From the NCBI GenBank assembly GCA_936450465.1, contig OW388296.1, positions 11,157,867 to 11,221,866 on the forward strand: a stretch of 64,000 nucleotides of DNA, read 5' to 3'. Of this stretch, positions 11,263-24,529 are shown piece by piece. Position numbers and translations under genes: made by a program. The notes under the pieces were generated by a model, which saw only the letters and a list, made by a program, of their open reading frames with translations, did not search any database and was not told the DNA's origin. Within the stretch, counting starts at the first letter, position 1; each line of letters opens with the position of its first letter. This DNA comes from Gibbula magus. Taxonomy: Eukaryota > Mollusca > Gastropoda > Trochida > Trochidae.

Positions 11263-14200
11263 TAATTACATTCATATCTTCAGGGGTTTCATTTGTATAA
11301 AGAAGATATGTGATCATAAAATTCAATAATTATAATTTCCAAACGAATACATCGAATACGACAAGGTCGTGATTAATGATAAGGTATCAGCAATTATTGT
11401 ACAACTTAGAACTTATTTAACTAATAATTGGTTAATTTGTTTTATTATATTATATATATTATATATATATATTATATTATTATTTATCATTTGTACTAAC
11501 CTCAAAGGCAGAAGAAAGATGTCACCTAACTCGTTTGACTGTTATTAATCAACGAAAACAGCAGAATTTTAAGTAAAAGTCAATCGTCTGAATCCATCAA
11601 TTCTTTAAACACAAACATTGTTGTTATTGATGTTGTTTCTTACCAGGCGTTCATAATATTAAGTTCAGCTGACTAAAGTATTCATTAAAGTTGAAAATGG
11701 TTTTCGAATACTCAAAATCTATCTGTCAACATATCGAAATTGTACTGCTTAATCGAAAATTAGATTCCCCTTTTGACGTCATCTGTCATTTGTAATGGCT
11801 GTTTCAGTGCTCATGTGCATCTGACACCGACGCTTGCTCATTAACACCGATAGGTCAAAGATTTCAATCTGTGACATACCTTGAGAGAAATTCTTAAAAT
11901 TATATATTTCTATGTTACATTAATAAGACGATGTTAACTAAATGTTCATTAAATGTTCACTATAAAAGTGTCACTATATTTCAGCTAAAGATACGATTTA
12001 CTTTATTTTGACAGCATTATTCATTTGAACGTTATATCTTGAATGTTTTCTTATTCTTTTCATATTTTATGTGGAAATCTATTTTCATAAGAAGCCTTTG
12101 TAACGGCATATCTTATCCAGTTCTCTACATTGTGTGAAGTTAATATTGATAACACGGAGCATTAACTACAAACCCAAACTTCCGTTAGAATTTCCACTGA
12201 ATCTAATCACTAACTAACAGTCAGGTTTACAGGAGCTTGAATCTCCCTTTTGTTATAAATGTCAATCAATGTTCAATGATGTATGAAGATAACTTGGTGT
12301 AATGTTTTGGAAAGATTGTAGGTGCTGTGATGTGAATGTGAAATGCTAATGTCGGCTGGAATATTTTTCCACTAGTTAATTTAGATGTTTAGACAGACAG
12401 ATAATGTATAATGTAAACAATTTAAGCAATATAATATATGTTGATGAAACTGAACAGGGTCATCGACAGTCTCATAAACACGGACGTGACAATTAAAAAG
12501 GATAAACTTATTACTTTAAGTGTTCCACAAAATACCTCCCAGGACTTCTTTATCCCTGTATCATTGCACAGAAACTATCACTTACTGGTTTCTTATATAC
12601 ATTTAAGAAACGTCTATATGAGAAATGTTATTTATAGATGAGTCAAAAGTAGTTAAATTAAAGGACTCTAGATAATTAGTCTACAAGATCCTGTATTTAA
12701 ACCAGTATGGGACCCAGGTAAAAATGTGTCTCAAACTTTACATTACATATTCTTGTGAAGAAGCAAGCAATTGTTATATGCCATAGTAAAGGAGGGAGAA
12801 AATGACGAAAATGAATAATCCGTCATCGAAATGTTTACTATTTCAACATTAAATATGGCAGTGTTATTTTGACAGATATTTGATTCCTAATCTATGACAC
12901 ATTGCTGCTAAACTTACAACTTTTTATGGAGCTACCAGTAGGTTTTTATGCATTACAATTTGTTATTTTTGTAATCACTTGTTGCTTCAAAACGTCATCT
13001 TATGTCGGGTATAACACAATCTTTCAAAGGATAACTGAATTAGATACCACAGGGAGTATAAACTGAAAATATGAATTTCAAATCATAGAGATTGTGATAT
13101 TGTTTGCAGTTGCTTAGCCATTGATTTGAGGATTTCCTTTCAAAGAATCATCCAATGATATAATTGTTTCATTTATCCCAATTCACAATGCATGCACAGA
13201 ACATCTTTTTTAAACAGATCATCTGAGAAACTTTCACACGATTTTAATCAGAATTAGATTTGTCCTTTGTCCCTGTTGTTACTGTTCCTATCTCTAATAC
13301 AATACACTGACCATTAGTCTCTTGAACATTTCAGATTTGATTTTAACAATAAGGAAAACTAATATTTGACCTTTTACATTTGTATTTGCATATCAGCAAA
13401 ATCAAACGTACATATAAAACAAACATGTCAAGTGAACACATTTTATTTTTTGTGTATGAAGAAAGATACAAACCATAGTTGACATATCTGCACAATTAAT
13501 TATTGTAATGTTGTACCAGGATTACAACGAGAGTCATCAGAAGATGACATATTCCACCGGTCCGACATAATTTTTAAAACACATCTTTGACAGATAATTG
13601 CATATATCTACTACAGTTCTCAGTTTGTGGGTAATACACATGCTGAGTTTCAGGTATGGTGAAATTTCAAATCAAGGTGTTTTTATGGAAACGGACAAAA
13701 AACATTTCAGAAATCTGAAAATATCAAAAGTCACCACTTCAGTTAGTTGTTAATACATATGCAAAGTTTCAGGAATATATGATGGCGACGACTATATCCC
13801 ACGGTATTACACACCGGTGGGATAAAAACAACATTAACTTAACAAACACAACCACGATGATTACCAATATGATGAATATTTATAGTAATTTGGAAATGAA
13901 TTGCTTCAGATGTAGCAGTCAAATATTTGACTTTAAATGACAGAATCCTCCGACATATTCAAACCACGATGATGATATATTTGTCATGTTGTTATGATGT
14001 GTTTTGCTGTATACTTGGTTAGAGTGTAAGGCCCAAATCGCACACTGTAGGTTTATAATATGTAGTTTTAGCTATGAGGAGGGTTACATATACCAAGCAA
14101 CTCAGTTTATATTTTTACCACCCATATCAAATGAGATATCAATGTAACGATGGAAAAGAGTGATTCAATTACATTTAAATGTTGTAACGACCCTGGTTTA

Positions 14201-15700
14201 ATCATAACTTTAATAATAAAGGCGTTCTTGTGTATTTATTGTGTATGTGAACGACAAATCGGAATATTTCATTTATTGTCATTTAATGTGGACATTAGGA
14301 CATTTATATATACATGTATATTGCCTTAATGTCAATGGTGGACATCAAAGATTGATGGAGATAATGTGATATTTGAAACAATGCTTTATTGTTCTCTTTC
14401 TCTTCTCTTTGGATCACAATTATACCGATGTTCTATTCATTTGCTCTGAGCTATTGACGTTTTAAATCTCAAATTTTGATTTCATTTACTGAATTATGTA
14501 AGATCTACTGTTAAATTTAAATAACTCTGTTTTTGTTTATGTCTCTACTGTAATTAACTTCCTGTTACATGGAACGAGAGACACAAGAACATGAGGCATG
14601 AAACATGAACATGAAAATAAGGCAAACTTAATCACTTGTAAATCATGCTCTAAGAAATACAAGTGCAATGTGATAAACAAACATAATAAAACATGTGAAA
14701 TATATTATCTATGTACATCAGTTTCTTAATGTAGCATGTTATATCTGTATGTGTATCATAATAAGGTGTATGTATACCATTGTATAAATGTGTGTGTACC
14801 AAGGTAAACATGTTTGTCTACAATGGTACAATGGTACAATTGTACATTATTTGTGTTTAAAAATGTGCACTATATACCTTATACATGTACATTATTTTTG
14901 TAATGTAACATGGTTTATCTGTGTGTCTATTACAAAAAGGTGGTATAGATGTGTTTGTACTACTACTACATTTTTTTGTCTTCGGTACAATTGTATATGC
15001 ATAACGGTATCACTGTTTCTGTCTACAAACACCTTCTTTTGTATTAACATTACTTTACATTACACACGTTGACTTCATCAACTTGAGCAAAATATGTGTT
15101 TTTCATCAAGTCTCAATATTTTATAGAAATCATCCAAAGATGACAAGATTGCGATGCTTCTATCACATTTTACACAGAGAGGCAAATTTTATTAAACTTA
15201 CCATTTTGCAAGCAAACAATCACACACACATTATATATATATATATATATATATATGCTATGGGAGTGATTAAATGCTATAATCTGATTTATACTAATCT
15301 TAGAAATATGCAAGAACAGCAGTTGAGCAATTGTAGTCTGGTCTGGCTTGGTTCAAATTCAAAGGGTCGTGCTCTAAGTCAAAGTAAACCACATGGTCAA
15401 CTAATGTAATTTCGGGATATTTCTGACTGCAGAAATAACAGATGTGCTACATAAATCAGGTTTTCATTCAATCAATCTGAGGTATGGTCTGAACTGAGAG
15501 TATTTATTCAGAGGCAGACGGTGGTAGGCCTACGTGTCGTGCGTCTGTGGGCTTCTGGTCCTCTGTCAAGTCAGTTCTCATTCCCTCCACTAAACTGCTC
15601 ATATGGGCTGATTGTCATTTGTCAGGTCAGTTCTCTCTCTTTGAAAAGGTGTAAGCTTCCTGAGAATATACATATTATTGACATTTTACCTGTTAAATGG
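11263..15700 (-). repeat. R-family copy, inverted
   Basis: Blocks match the forward copies in reverse. 12150-12345 corresponds to 22255-22395, 13255-13350 to 20640-20745, and 15085-15190 to the 47050-47110 and 17900-17980 sequences. A (TA)n of about 28 bp lies at 15229-15255. Open frames inside are short and not shared with other copies, so I call none of them genes. Confidence 0.6.
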
Positions 15701-17259
15701 AATATTTATTGTGACTTTACCAGCAAAGTATGATCCATACATATATGTATATATTCTTATTGATTATACAAGCGAATTACCCAGTGGAGTTTCAAAACAG
15801 CTACTCCAATAACTGTAGAAACTATATAATTTAATCAAATGGTAAATAAATGAACACCAACAAATAGGTATTTCAACTTCTTTTTCGCTTATTTGTTTAC
15901 AGTGTACGAGTAGACCACAATGGTTTTCTCTTGAAAATAATAGACTTGTTTTGTATTAAGACTCGAACTCGCCTTTACTGCTTAGTGCGATTTCTGTGGT
16001 CGAACAGAATTAAGTGCACATATTTAATTGAGATAGACTTTTGGTAACTTTTGGTTCTTTAAAAACAATATGTTACGGTTAGGTCATCGGAAAGTCAGAA
16101 CTCAGAAATGTTATCATATATAAACGCATACACTCGTGTCTTTGTGGATATATATGCATAACCTTGTGCATTCACAAATATTTAAGTAGTAATTGAGTAG
16201 TATTCGTTAACATATTTTAGCACATGTCCAAAATCATCTCGATCACGCAGAGCTGTTTTTTGCCAGTCTATACTCAATAATCACACAATCGAAATCGTCT
16301 ATCCAAAATCATTTCAAGCATCAACTTTAATATTTGTATATACAATATTTAACAGCTTTTACAGATAAAGCTTGATAGAACCCGTGTTTATGTAGAGAGG
16401 GCATATTCTTAGTTCTCTGTAGACCTCTACGTCACTAGCTTTTGAGTGTAAATTGACAATTTTCCTACATAACTTTGGGTTGGACCCTCTCAATTTCGGT
16501 GGCACATGTTATTCCCCCGAACTTCACATCCGTAATTCAGTTTACTGGAAACAAAAGAATAAAAAAAATCAAGCTGTTTTTTCGTGTGGTGGAACAAGTA
16601 CTATAAATTATTTGCCTGTCAAGGACATTTGACATATACCGATTTGATATTTCTTTTCTTATAAGCATGTATCAATAGTAACTGGTAAATGGACAACTTC
16701 CCAACGCAAGGCATAACTTTTGCCAGTCTCCATTACTTGCTGATGTAAGTCTTGCAGTTTTTCTTTTAGGAATACGGATGCCACTATGCATTTCAGGTGC
16801 AGCGATCCACTATCTTGGCACGGAGCATCCTGTCCCAGTGAATAACCTATACGCCCCGCTACACTTTCATACCTTGGGTTACAACCTGCCTCAAAACTTC
16901 GCGATGTGGGAACTATCTGAAAATAAACAAGAAATGACAGTGCTTGAAAGGCAAGTCACCAATGTTAAGATGTGCAGGTTTGTCATCCCAGTTTTCATGG
17001 ATATGAGGTAGCCAAGTACCTCAGCCTAAAATAATTTGACAGAGAAAACTTTTTCCATTTCAGCTCGGTAATCTAAGAGTGTTTGCGGAAGAGTGGAAGT
17101 GTAGAAGCCAACTGCAGTTTGAACTGCTATCTGTGGTTGGCTGTAATTTTATCAATAACCATCGAAAGTAAACTATTTGATTGGCTGGATCACACCTCAC
17201 ATCGCGAAAATTTGTGAAGCGAGTTGTAACGCTGGGTATGAAAGTGTAGCGGAGATCAA
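15701..17259. other. Repeat-derived sequence, no gene seen
   Basis: 16700-16825 shares words with 5795-5920, partly in inverted order (CTATGCATTTCAGGTGCAGC here, its complement there). The rest is AT-rich and not recognised. Confidence 0.4.
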
Positions 17260-18150
17260 GTTTTGTTTTCCATCACCACGTCATCAGTTATTGCATCTTT
17301 GCAACGTTAAGGACAACCTCCATGCCACGTTAAGCTTCATCATTACAGTAATAGCCATTGTTTGTTACGAGACAGACAGACGGTGAATCACTTTTACGTC
17401 TGAAACGTTTGCCAAATTATTATTGTATCATTGTTTTTAATTAAATTAATGAAATAAGCAGATATATACCTTAAACAGAAAAAAACTTTTTTTGTAACAA
17501 TGAACAGGAAACTGTTGCGGACAAACTGAATTTACAGAGGACAAGAAGCCCATATTAGCAGCTGAGTGGAGGGAGCGAGAAACGACAAGACAGAGCACAA
17601 GAAGCCAGTCAACACACTACAAGAACCACTGTCTGCCTCCGAATATCTTCAATATTTCTAAGATTTATATCAATCAAATTAAAGCATTTAATCACTTCAG
17701 TAATGTGTTACACATATCACCTCTAATGATATACGCTGATTAAAATTACATATGTGCAAGTTCCAACCTGAATGACTATCTACCATGTCATCTATCATAT
17801 TGTATAATATATATATCGACGCATAGGGACATGGAAGATGTTTTGTGTTAGAAATGTCATCACACGTATTTTGCCTGTTTGATTACTGACTGACAGATGT
17901 GCTTCTCTGTCTAAAATGTTGTAGAAACATCGCAACCCTGTCATCCTGCGATGATTCCCATAAAATATTGAGACTTTACACATCGTTTGAACAGTTTGAA
18001 GAAACAACATTATTAGATAGTTCCACACAGGTTAGTCTGTCAGGAACGTATAAGATCTGACATTGCTTTGAGGGGTGACACATGGTGCCGAACACACACC
18101 AAGGTGAACTTGATAAACTTTTGATACAATATGATAGATAAAAATAAAGT

Positions 18151-19160
18151 ACGATAAGATAAGATAAGATATTTTTTTTTTATCCCGAGGGAAATTTACA
18201 TTACATCTGATACAGTTCTCCAGTGTAAAAACATAAACAAGCCATAAAACAATATAAACATTATAGACACTTTTGTAAATTTATCATAAAAATCATTCCA
18301 AAATTTTTCCATAAAAAGCATATATACTATTCAGAACAAATGCTTGACGAAACCTGTTTGTTCTATGGAGTCTGCGTCCAGAGGCCAATGAAGAATATTC
18401 CGAAGAAAGTATGTGAGTCGAGTCACTTAAAACTTTATTTGCTCTTTTTGAAAGTTGCTGCTCATAAAGGTGAGGTGAGGTGAGTTGGGGTTTAACGCCG
18501 CTTTCAAGAGTATTTCACTTATATCGCGGCTGCTAGTATTATGGCAGGGAGAAAGCCCGCAACGCCATGTGGCTATGCTTTGCGGTGAAACCTGCGAGCA
18601 ACGGCTGGAACTAGCGAACCATGGGTGGTACTATGCTGAAATTCAGTGAAGCATTGCACCCAAACCTTACTGCGTGTAGAACTGTTCTCTACTGCAGACA
18701 AAGTTGCCGTGCCCCTGGCGATATTCGAACCCCGGACCTCTTGATCCGAAGACGAACGCGCTAACCACTGCGCTATCCCGCCCCCCCCTGCTCATAAACT
18801 CTGCCAATACCAAGTCCAATAATTTCTGAAGCGGTGTTAACAATTTAAGTGAGTTTATTTTTATTTGAACAGACAGGTTTCCGTACCAACTCAATTTGTT
18901 TATGTTACCACACTTTGAATAAACGTTTGGTAAAATAACCTCAAAATAGTTTATCTATTTCACAATATAATGTTTCAACTTCCACAAAAAAAATCGATCG
19001 TTGCTGTCATTTGTCGGTGTTTTCATTCAATAAAGTTTCGAATCTAAGACAGTACCCAAACATTTATATTTCGTTACTCTTTCTATTTCATTATCATCAA
19101 TAGTATTAAAGGATTTATTGTAGACCTAGTTTTCCTGAAATCTATGACAAGGCGTTGTGT
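18151..19160 (-). pseudogene. LINE ORF2 C-terminal relic, interrupted by a SINE
   Basis: Read on the minus strand, the translation in shifting frames gives LVIDFRKTRSTINPL, then IERVTKYKCLGTVLDSKLY, LSWYGNLSVQIK and finally a run ending near RLHSIEQT-like words. This is the region after the RT catalytic core in many non-LTR elements, where the protein stores the substrate-binding thumb and C-terminal segment. Stops and frameshifts break it in several places. The 3' end is TTTCCCTCGGGATA followed by an A-run and (CTTAT)n at 18151-18180, a typical LINE tail. A 319-bp SINE sits inside it. It cannot be functional. Confidence 0.7.
18469..18787 (-). mobile_element. tRNA-derived SINE, type 1, with LINE-like tail
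   Basis: The minus-strand head has an A-box-like TAGCGCAGTGGTTAGCG and a B-box-like GGTTCGAATATCG. It is followed by about 200 bp of body and a tail GCGGCGTTAAACCCCAACTC then (ACCTC)n. It is flanked by an 11-bp target duplication CTGCTCATAAA at 18458-18468 and 18788-18798. The last part of the tail matches the 3' end of the LINE at 33368 (14 identical bases, GTTTAACGCCGCTT on the plus strand), as expected if that LINE family's machinery copied the SINE. Confidence 0.85.
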
Positions 19161-19189
19161 GAGCACACATTTGTACCATTTTAGACAAA

Positions 19190-19560
19190 CAGTGATACCG
19201 TAATACATAATCATGGTAATAATGGTTGACACCCCCTGATAGTTTTTGGAATGAAATGTTATATAAACAACGTAAGGTGCCAGTTTCGATTATTTTTTGG
19301 GTAAAGCATGTTACTACTGGATTTTTTGGTGTAAATAGTGTCCTTGGGCGTTTGCTTTTTCTCCACTTGTACTTGAAAATACCAAAGTAAGAGGAATACA
19401 AGAAAAATGAAATTTATCCAAAAGAGTTCATTCCTTGTGTCTTGAGATCTTGGTCATTGGTATTTTGTTACAGTGTTTGAGTGTTCTCAATTTGGTTCTA
19501 ATAAATAATGAAAAGTTGCATTTGAAAAAAACATTCTACTGAACCCAAATATACACAATA
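19190..19560. repeat. 370-bp repeat, second copy at 31010-31365
   Basis: Both copies begin GGTTGACACCCCCT and contain ATGTTATATAAACAACGTAA and TTCATTCCTTGTG. The second copy lies inside the TTAA transposon, so this one may be a fragment of a relative of that element. The frames over it are not conserved. Confidence 0.6.
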
Positions 19561-21354
19561 TCTTTCATGGAGTCTCATTCACACACAGTACATACATGGC
19601 AAGTATTATATAGTTTACACTATGTGTTTGTGCCATTTGATTTCGAAAATACCATAATATCGAACAACATTAATGGTCCATGTACTTAATTTGCTAAAAT
19701 ACATTTTCTGTTAAGGGTTGTCAACCATTTTCAACATGAGTACTTAGTGACTTACATGTACAAATGTATAAAGAATATAAAACACAACGTGCTAAACCAA
19801 TTTATTCATCGATTTCTTACTTTAGGTTTCTGCTGTTCCTAACGGAGAGATATGGAGTATCGTCTGTCATCAATACATGTAGTAAGGCATTGTTTCAAAT
19901 AATTATCTCTGTGTCATCAAAATCATCATTCCGATTTTTCGTTCACTATGTATTTGTAAATACGCAATGAAACTTTTATTATCAAATTGATGATTTTACC
20001 GGCCTCGTGACTCACCTTTTTATATCATATAATACTTCAACGTGATCATAAGGTTTTTGTCTAAAATGTTTAAGGAATGAATTGCATAATATGAAAGGTT
20101 GCACAATTTAAATCATATTTATTACTATTTGCCATCGTTACATTAACATCCCAATTGCTATGGTGGTAACATTGTAACTGAGTTGCGTTGTATCTGTAAC
20201 CCTCCTCATAGCTAACACGATATATTATACACCTACAGTGTGAGAGTCTGGCCTTACTCTCTGACCAAGTATATAACACATTAAAACAACTTGACAAATT
20301 TGTCATCATAGGGGTTTGTACATGTATGTGTCTGGTGATTCTTGCTTTAAAGTCAAATGTTGAAGCTACTACATCTAAAACACCTGATATTATAATTACT
20401 TTAAATATCAATCATATCGGTACTCATTGTGGTTGTTTTTTGTTAATGGATTTTGTTTATCCTGGTATAACATTACAATAACTCATGTTGCAGATTACAA
20501 AAGGTTGCCTTTATCTTCATACACAAAAACTAGAACGTGTTGAAATATTTTGCTGCATTGCTAATCTGCAAATAAGCTTGTATTCGTAACAGACATTAGC
20601 CATAAAATGTAAAAGATATTTTGTTTTCCCTATTGTTAATATCAGATTTGAAATTATCAAGAGACTGATGGTCAGTGTATTGTATTTGAGAAGGGGTGGG
20701 GCTTAAATCATGCACAACAACTGGCATAAAGAACAAAATCTAATTCTGATTGAAAAGTGTTTCCGAGTTTTGATTTCCCAGGTGATCTGTTTACAAAGAA
20801 GGGTTGTTCTGTGCATGCATTGATAATTTGGATAAATGAAACAATTAGATCAATGTATGATCCTTTGGAAGGAAATGCCCAAATCAATGACTATGCAATT
20901 GCAAAATATGACAAAATATTTGTGCTTTGAAATTTTCAATTAACTCCCTTGGGAACCTGCTGCAGTTATCATTTGAAACACGTGTTATACCTGACATTAG
21001 AGGACGTTTTGCAGTAGCAAGCGATAAACAATACAATCTCATTCCAGGCTGATATGCATCAACTGAATATTATAACGATTTTGTCTTACCACAATTTTAA
21101 AGCTAACATTAAATATAACGAATAGTAATTCATAAAGTCTATTGTCATAGATGGGAGCTCCACACGGGGAGTTCACATTTAAGGTAGAGTGTCATAGATC
21201 AACAATCACATATGTGTCAAATTGACACCATGATATTTGATTTAATAGCCAACATTTCAATGACGAATTATGATTGGTCATCTTTATGTCCCTCCTGTAC
21301 CAGGGCTTATTGCAATGAATCTCTCCTCGGTAAGAATATGTATTATATGTGCAG

Positions 21355-21560
21355 CAGAATGGTGTTTACGTAGTGGTTAGCGGTGGTGGACACCAAACAT
21401 GTGTGAAATGGGTGCCATAATGTGTGGTGTACGTTTGCAAAGCACTTTATCCACAGCTATCTACACAGCTATATAAATGAGTACTCCTACCGTTGTGCGG
21501 AGTGTTTACTAGCGGCATCGAAAGTACAATTCCTTTAGGGTAATAATTAACAAACTAAAA
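21355..21560 (+). repeat. tRNA-derived SINE, type 3, diverged
   Basis: This is a decayed relative of the SINE at 27490. GTAGTGGTTAGC, ACACCAAACATGTGTGAAA, TTGCAAAGCACTTTATCCAC and GGCATCGAAAGTACAATTCC are recognisable, while the B-box part is deleted. It lies at the same place in the R copy as the SINEs at 48985 and 55385. Confidence 0.7.
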
Positions 21561-24263
21561 CAGTGTAAACAAGAACTATTAATGAATGAACTTTTGTTTG
21601 TATTAGAGCTGAATGGGACTCCAACTGCAATGGCGACCCGGGAACACAAATACTTACCATGTGTGTTTGAATGTAAGACTCTGAGACCTTTGGGAATAAC
21701 TTTGAGACACAGAATAAATTATTTGATTATTCAGCTGATAAATTGTATTTCAAAGATTGTATTCATAATGAAAGATTAAAGACGATTCAACAAAACTGTA
21801 GTCTTGGAAAATAAATGCTAGAACCCATTTGACATATTCAGTTGGAGTTTCAGGAGGTGGCAGTCAGTGTGTTCTGTTTGGGCGTTGATGACGTTTGTAA
21901 ACTATAAAGTATTAAGCAATATTTCATGCAGTGGTTATTTACTTAGTTAGGTGAGTAACGGTTTGAAAATTAAGAATTAAACTGGTATAAATGAGTGATC
22001 TTTCAGATTAATTATCTAGTATATTGGTATCTAACTTTAAAGTCATCTACAAATAGAATATCTTAATTGGAAGTCATGAAAGTAACACAGATATCCATTG
22101 TAATGTTTGTCTCATGTTTAAGAGAATGTATACCTGTCACATGCCGCTGTTTAGTTTCATCAACAGGGCCTACATTTTCAACGTTATGTATTACGTGTCT
22201 GACGTTAAGCCATGGTCAAAATCTGAATTGATTAGTTTTAAAATATTCCCGCCGACATTACCATTCACACTCAAACACAGCACCTACAATATGTCCAATA
22301 CATTACACAAAGTCATCTTCATACATCCTTGAACATCGCTTGACATTTGTAACAAAAGGGAGATTCAGGCTCATGTAAACCTGACTGTTAGCAGTAAATA
22401 CTTATCAGAATGTGTAGCTTTCACACAATGCAAAAGAGATGTCTTGATATGAAAATACGTTTCCTAATAAAAAAAATGGAAATGAATAAAATAATTAAAG
22501 GAATAATGTTCATATGAATAATGCTGCGCAAAATAAAGTAAACCGTGCATTTAATTGAAATTTAGCGAACATTAAGTGTACATTTAGTTAACATGGTTTA
22601 CCTGAAGAATAACTAGCAAAACATTGCCATTGTATTTAATAGAAACGTGTGATTGCTGATTACATAAGAGACCAATTGTAAGTATCGGTTCGGATGACAA
22701 TCTTATACTGATATGGGCCTATACTCAATAACCTCATATATCACAAAACCTGAGTTAAAACAATCAAGATTTTATCTAATTTATAATGATAACAACAGAG
22801 AAAGAAACTGGGTACCTTCAGACAAGATTAGGTTTTCTATTTTAACAGTGCCGTGAATTATCATTGATGTGATATTTCAAAATAACTAATATCATTCAAC
22901 AAGTGCGTGTTTTACACAATGCCATTGGCATTGTTATTCACGAGGTTGAACCTCGTAGCTCTGGTGAACCAAGGTTGCTTTCATTGTACATCGTCTAACC
23001 TTTCTACAGACTGAAATAATTCAACTTCACTAAATTAGAGATAAGGTATCAACTTCAGGTCTCGCAGTTTATAAATACAAAGACGCGAACATATTTATTT
23101 TTCGATTTTAACCCAAAACATTTATATATTCCATGTAAAGTTTTTGTTGTCGTTGTTATAATATTTTGATTGAACTTTGAATCCTTTGTCTGTAAATAAA
23201 AGGGTATGAAGCATTTGTTTTAACCTCAGCGAAGTGAAAGCTTTTTAAAATGTGTATCTGTTTCTTCCCCCATTGCTAGTGAAATGGCACATCAATACTG
23301 GAATTACACTTCACTGCATCTACATTAAACTTTTCATATTTATCGATAAACAATTAACACGATTATTGATTTAATAAGGATACTAATACAAACAAATATT
23401 CACACATTGATAGTTCTTTATTGTACCGTTTTAGTTTGTTAATTATATTGTCTTACATTACTACTGAGCTTAATGTATCCAGAGGTGAAAGTGAACAAAA
23501 GGAACATTGATAAATCTGCAAGCATGACCAACATTTATGCATGCACTTGTATCAATTATTATTATAATCCATTCTTAGAAGTTGTGGATTTATAAATAAT
23601 TCATCAGTACGGATGGCACATTATGTCATATACCATGTTAATATTGATCTCATACAATGTATGTATTCTTACGGTAGGCCGGTCGGACAAATCATCCATC
23701 AACCAGACCTATGAATTACTTTCACGACTACTACTTCGCTTAGTTTCACGTACAATTCGAGAGTCGTTTCAATTCATTAAAATACAAACACATTTGGTCT
23801 AAGCAATAGGGAAATAATGTCCATTTCTACAGGAGATACTTTAACAATTATCATTATTATTATTAGCGTATCCTTCTTCACTACGGAAAACTATAACTCA
23901 GTTTTAACGTCATACAAATCAGTATAATTAGATAGGTAGTCGCCTTTTTATTAGTTATAAAGGAATTAGAGATTAGGTAATTGTATTGTATTCAGAATGT
24001 AATATCCCAATACTTTACGATATTGTCACCAAGATAAAACACAACTTTGGACAGATAGGAATATCTACCTCATTTTGCTGTGCTGATTATACAAAATCTT
24101 ACCTGAGAACCATAATTAAGTGTTGCTTTTCTGTTGTTTATTTCCAGTATCTATTAACATGGGATAAATTGAAGTCAAATATCATGTGATGTGAGAATAT
24201 TTTAACAGGTGTTATTCTCTTCAATCAAAGTAGACAAACATGTGTCATCATCATCATCATCAT

Positions 24264-24265
<2 letters not shown>

Positions 24266-24358
<93 letters not shown>

Positions 24359-24378
24359 CATATATATATATATATATT
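24266..24378. repeat. (TA)n microsatellite
   Basis: About 110 bp of TA dinucleotides with one ACATAC interruption near 24355. The apparent Tyr-Ile proteins across it are artefacts of the repeat. Confidence 0.95.
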
Positions 24379-24379
24379 T

Positions 24380-24420
24380 GAGTCGCATTTCGACTTGCTT
24401 ACAAGTCTTTTCAACAGTGT
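24380..24420 (-). ncRNA. Hammerhead-like hairpin, degenerate
   Basis: The minus strand reads CTGTTGAAAA then GACTTGTAAGCAAGTC then GAAATGCGACTC. The part UUGAAAA, a 5-bp stem (GACTT/AAGTC) and GAAA align with a hammerhead core, with C3 and G8 replaced by U and A. No partner strands for stems I and III are visible, so self-cleavage is doubtful. It touches the (TA)n, as do the better hammerheads at 53 kb. Confidence 0.3.
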
Positions 24421-24529
24421 GGAGCATTTTCAACATGGCACATATATACAAATTTAGGTAGCTTAAACAATGTACAATAGATTTTGATTGATTGGTAAGT
24501 GACAAGTGGTTAGCTTGATTAGCACACAA

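Larger units (their letters stand above)
17260..24264 (+). repeat. R-family copy 1, about 7 kb with insertions
   Basis: This is the longest forward copy. Colinear matches run through 45590-49900 and 52500-59100. It is interrupted by a LINE relic with a nested SINE (18151-19160) and by a 370-bp segment at 19190-19560 that also occurs at 31010-31365. It includes an old tRNA-SINE at 21355-21560 and ends in a (TCA)n at 24244-24267. No frame is conserved between copies, so coding is unlikely. Confidence 0.65.

Noticed and set aside
18667..18894. Minus-strand frame with SRGGRDSAVVSAFVFGSRG
   Set aside because: It lies over the tRNA-like head of a SINE and is a by-product of it.
22950..22975. Palindrome ACGAGGTTGAACCTCGT as a regulatory site
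   Set aside because: It is a short palindrome kept in R copies 1 and 3 (22939, 57682), but nothing links it to a gene or element end.
24202..24529. Several open frames encoding alternating Tyr-Ile proteins
   Set aside because: They are translations of the (TA)n microsatellite in all frames, with no sequence outside it that looks coding.
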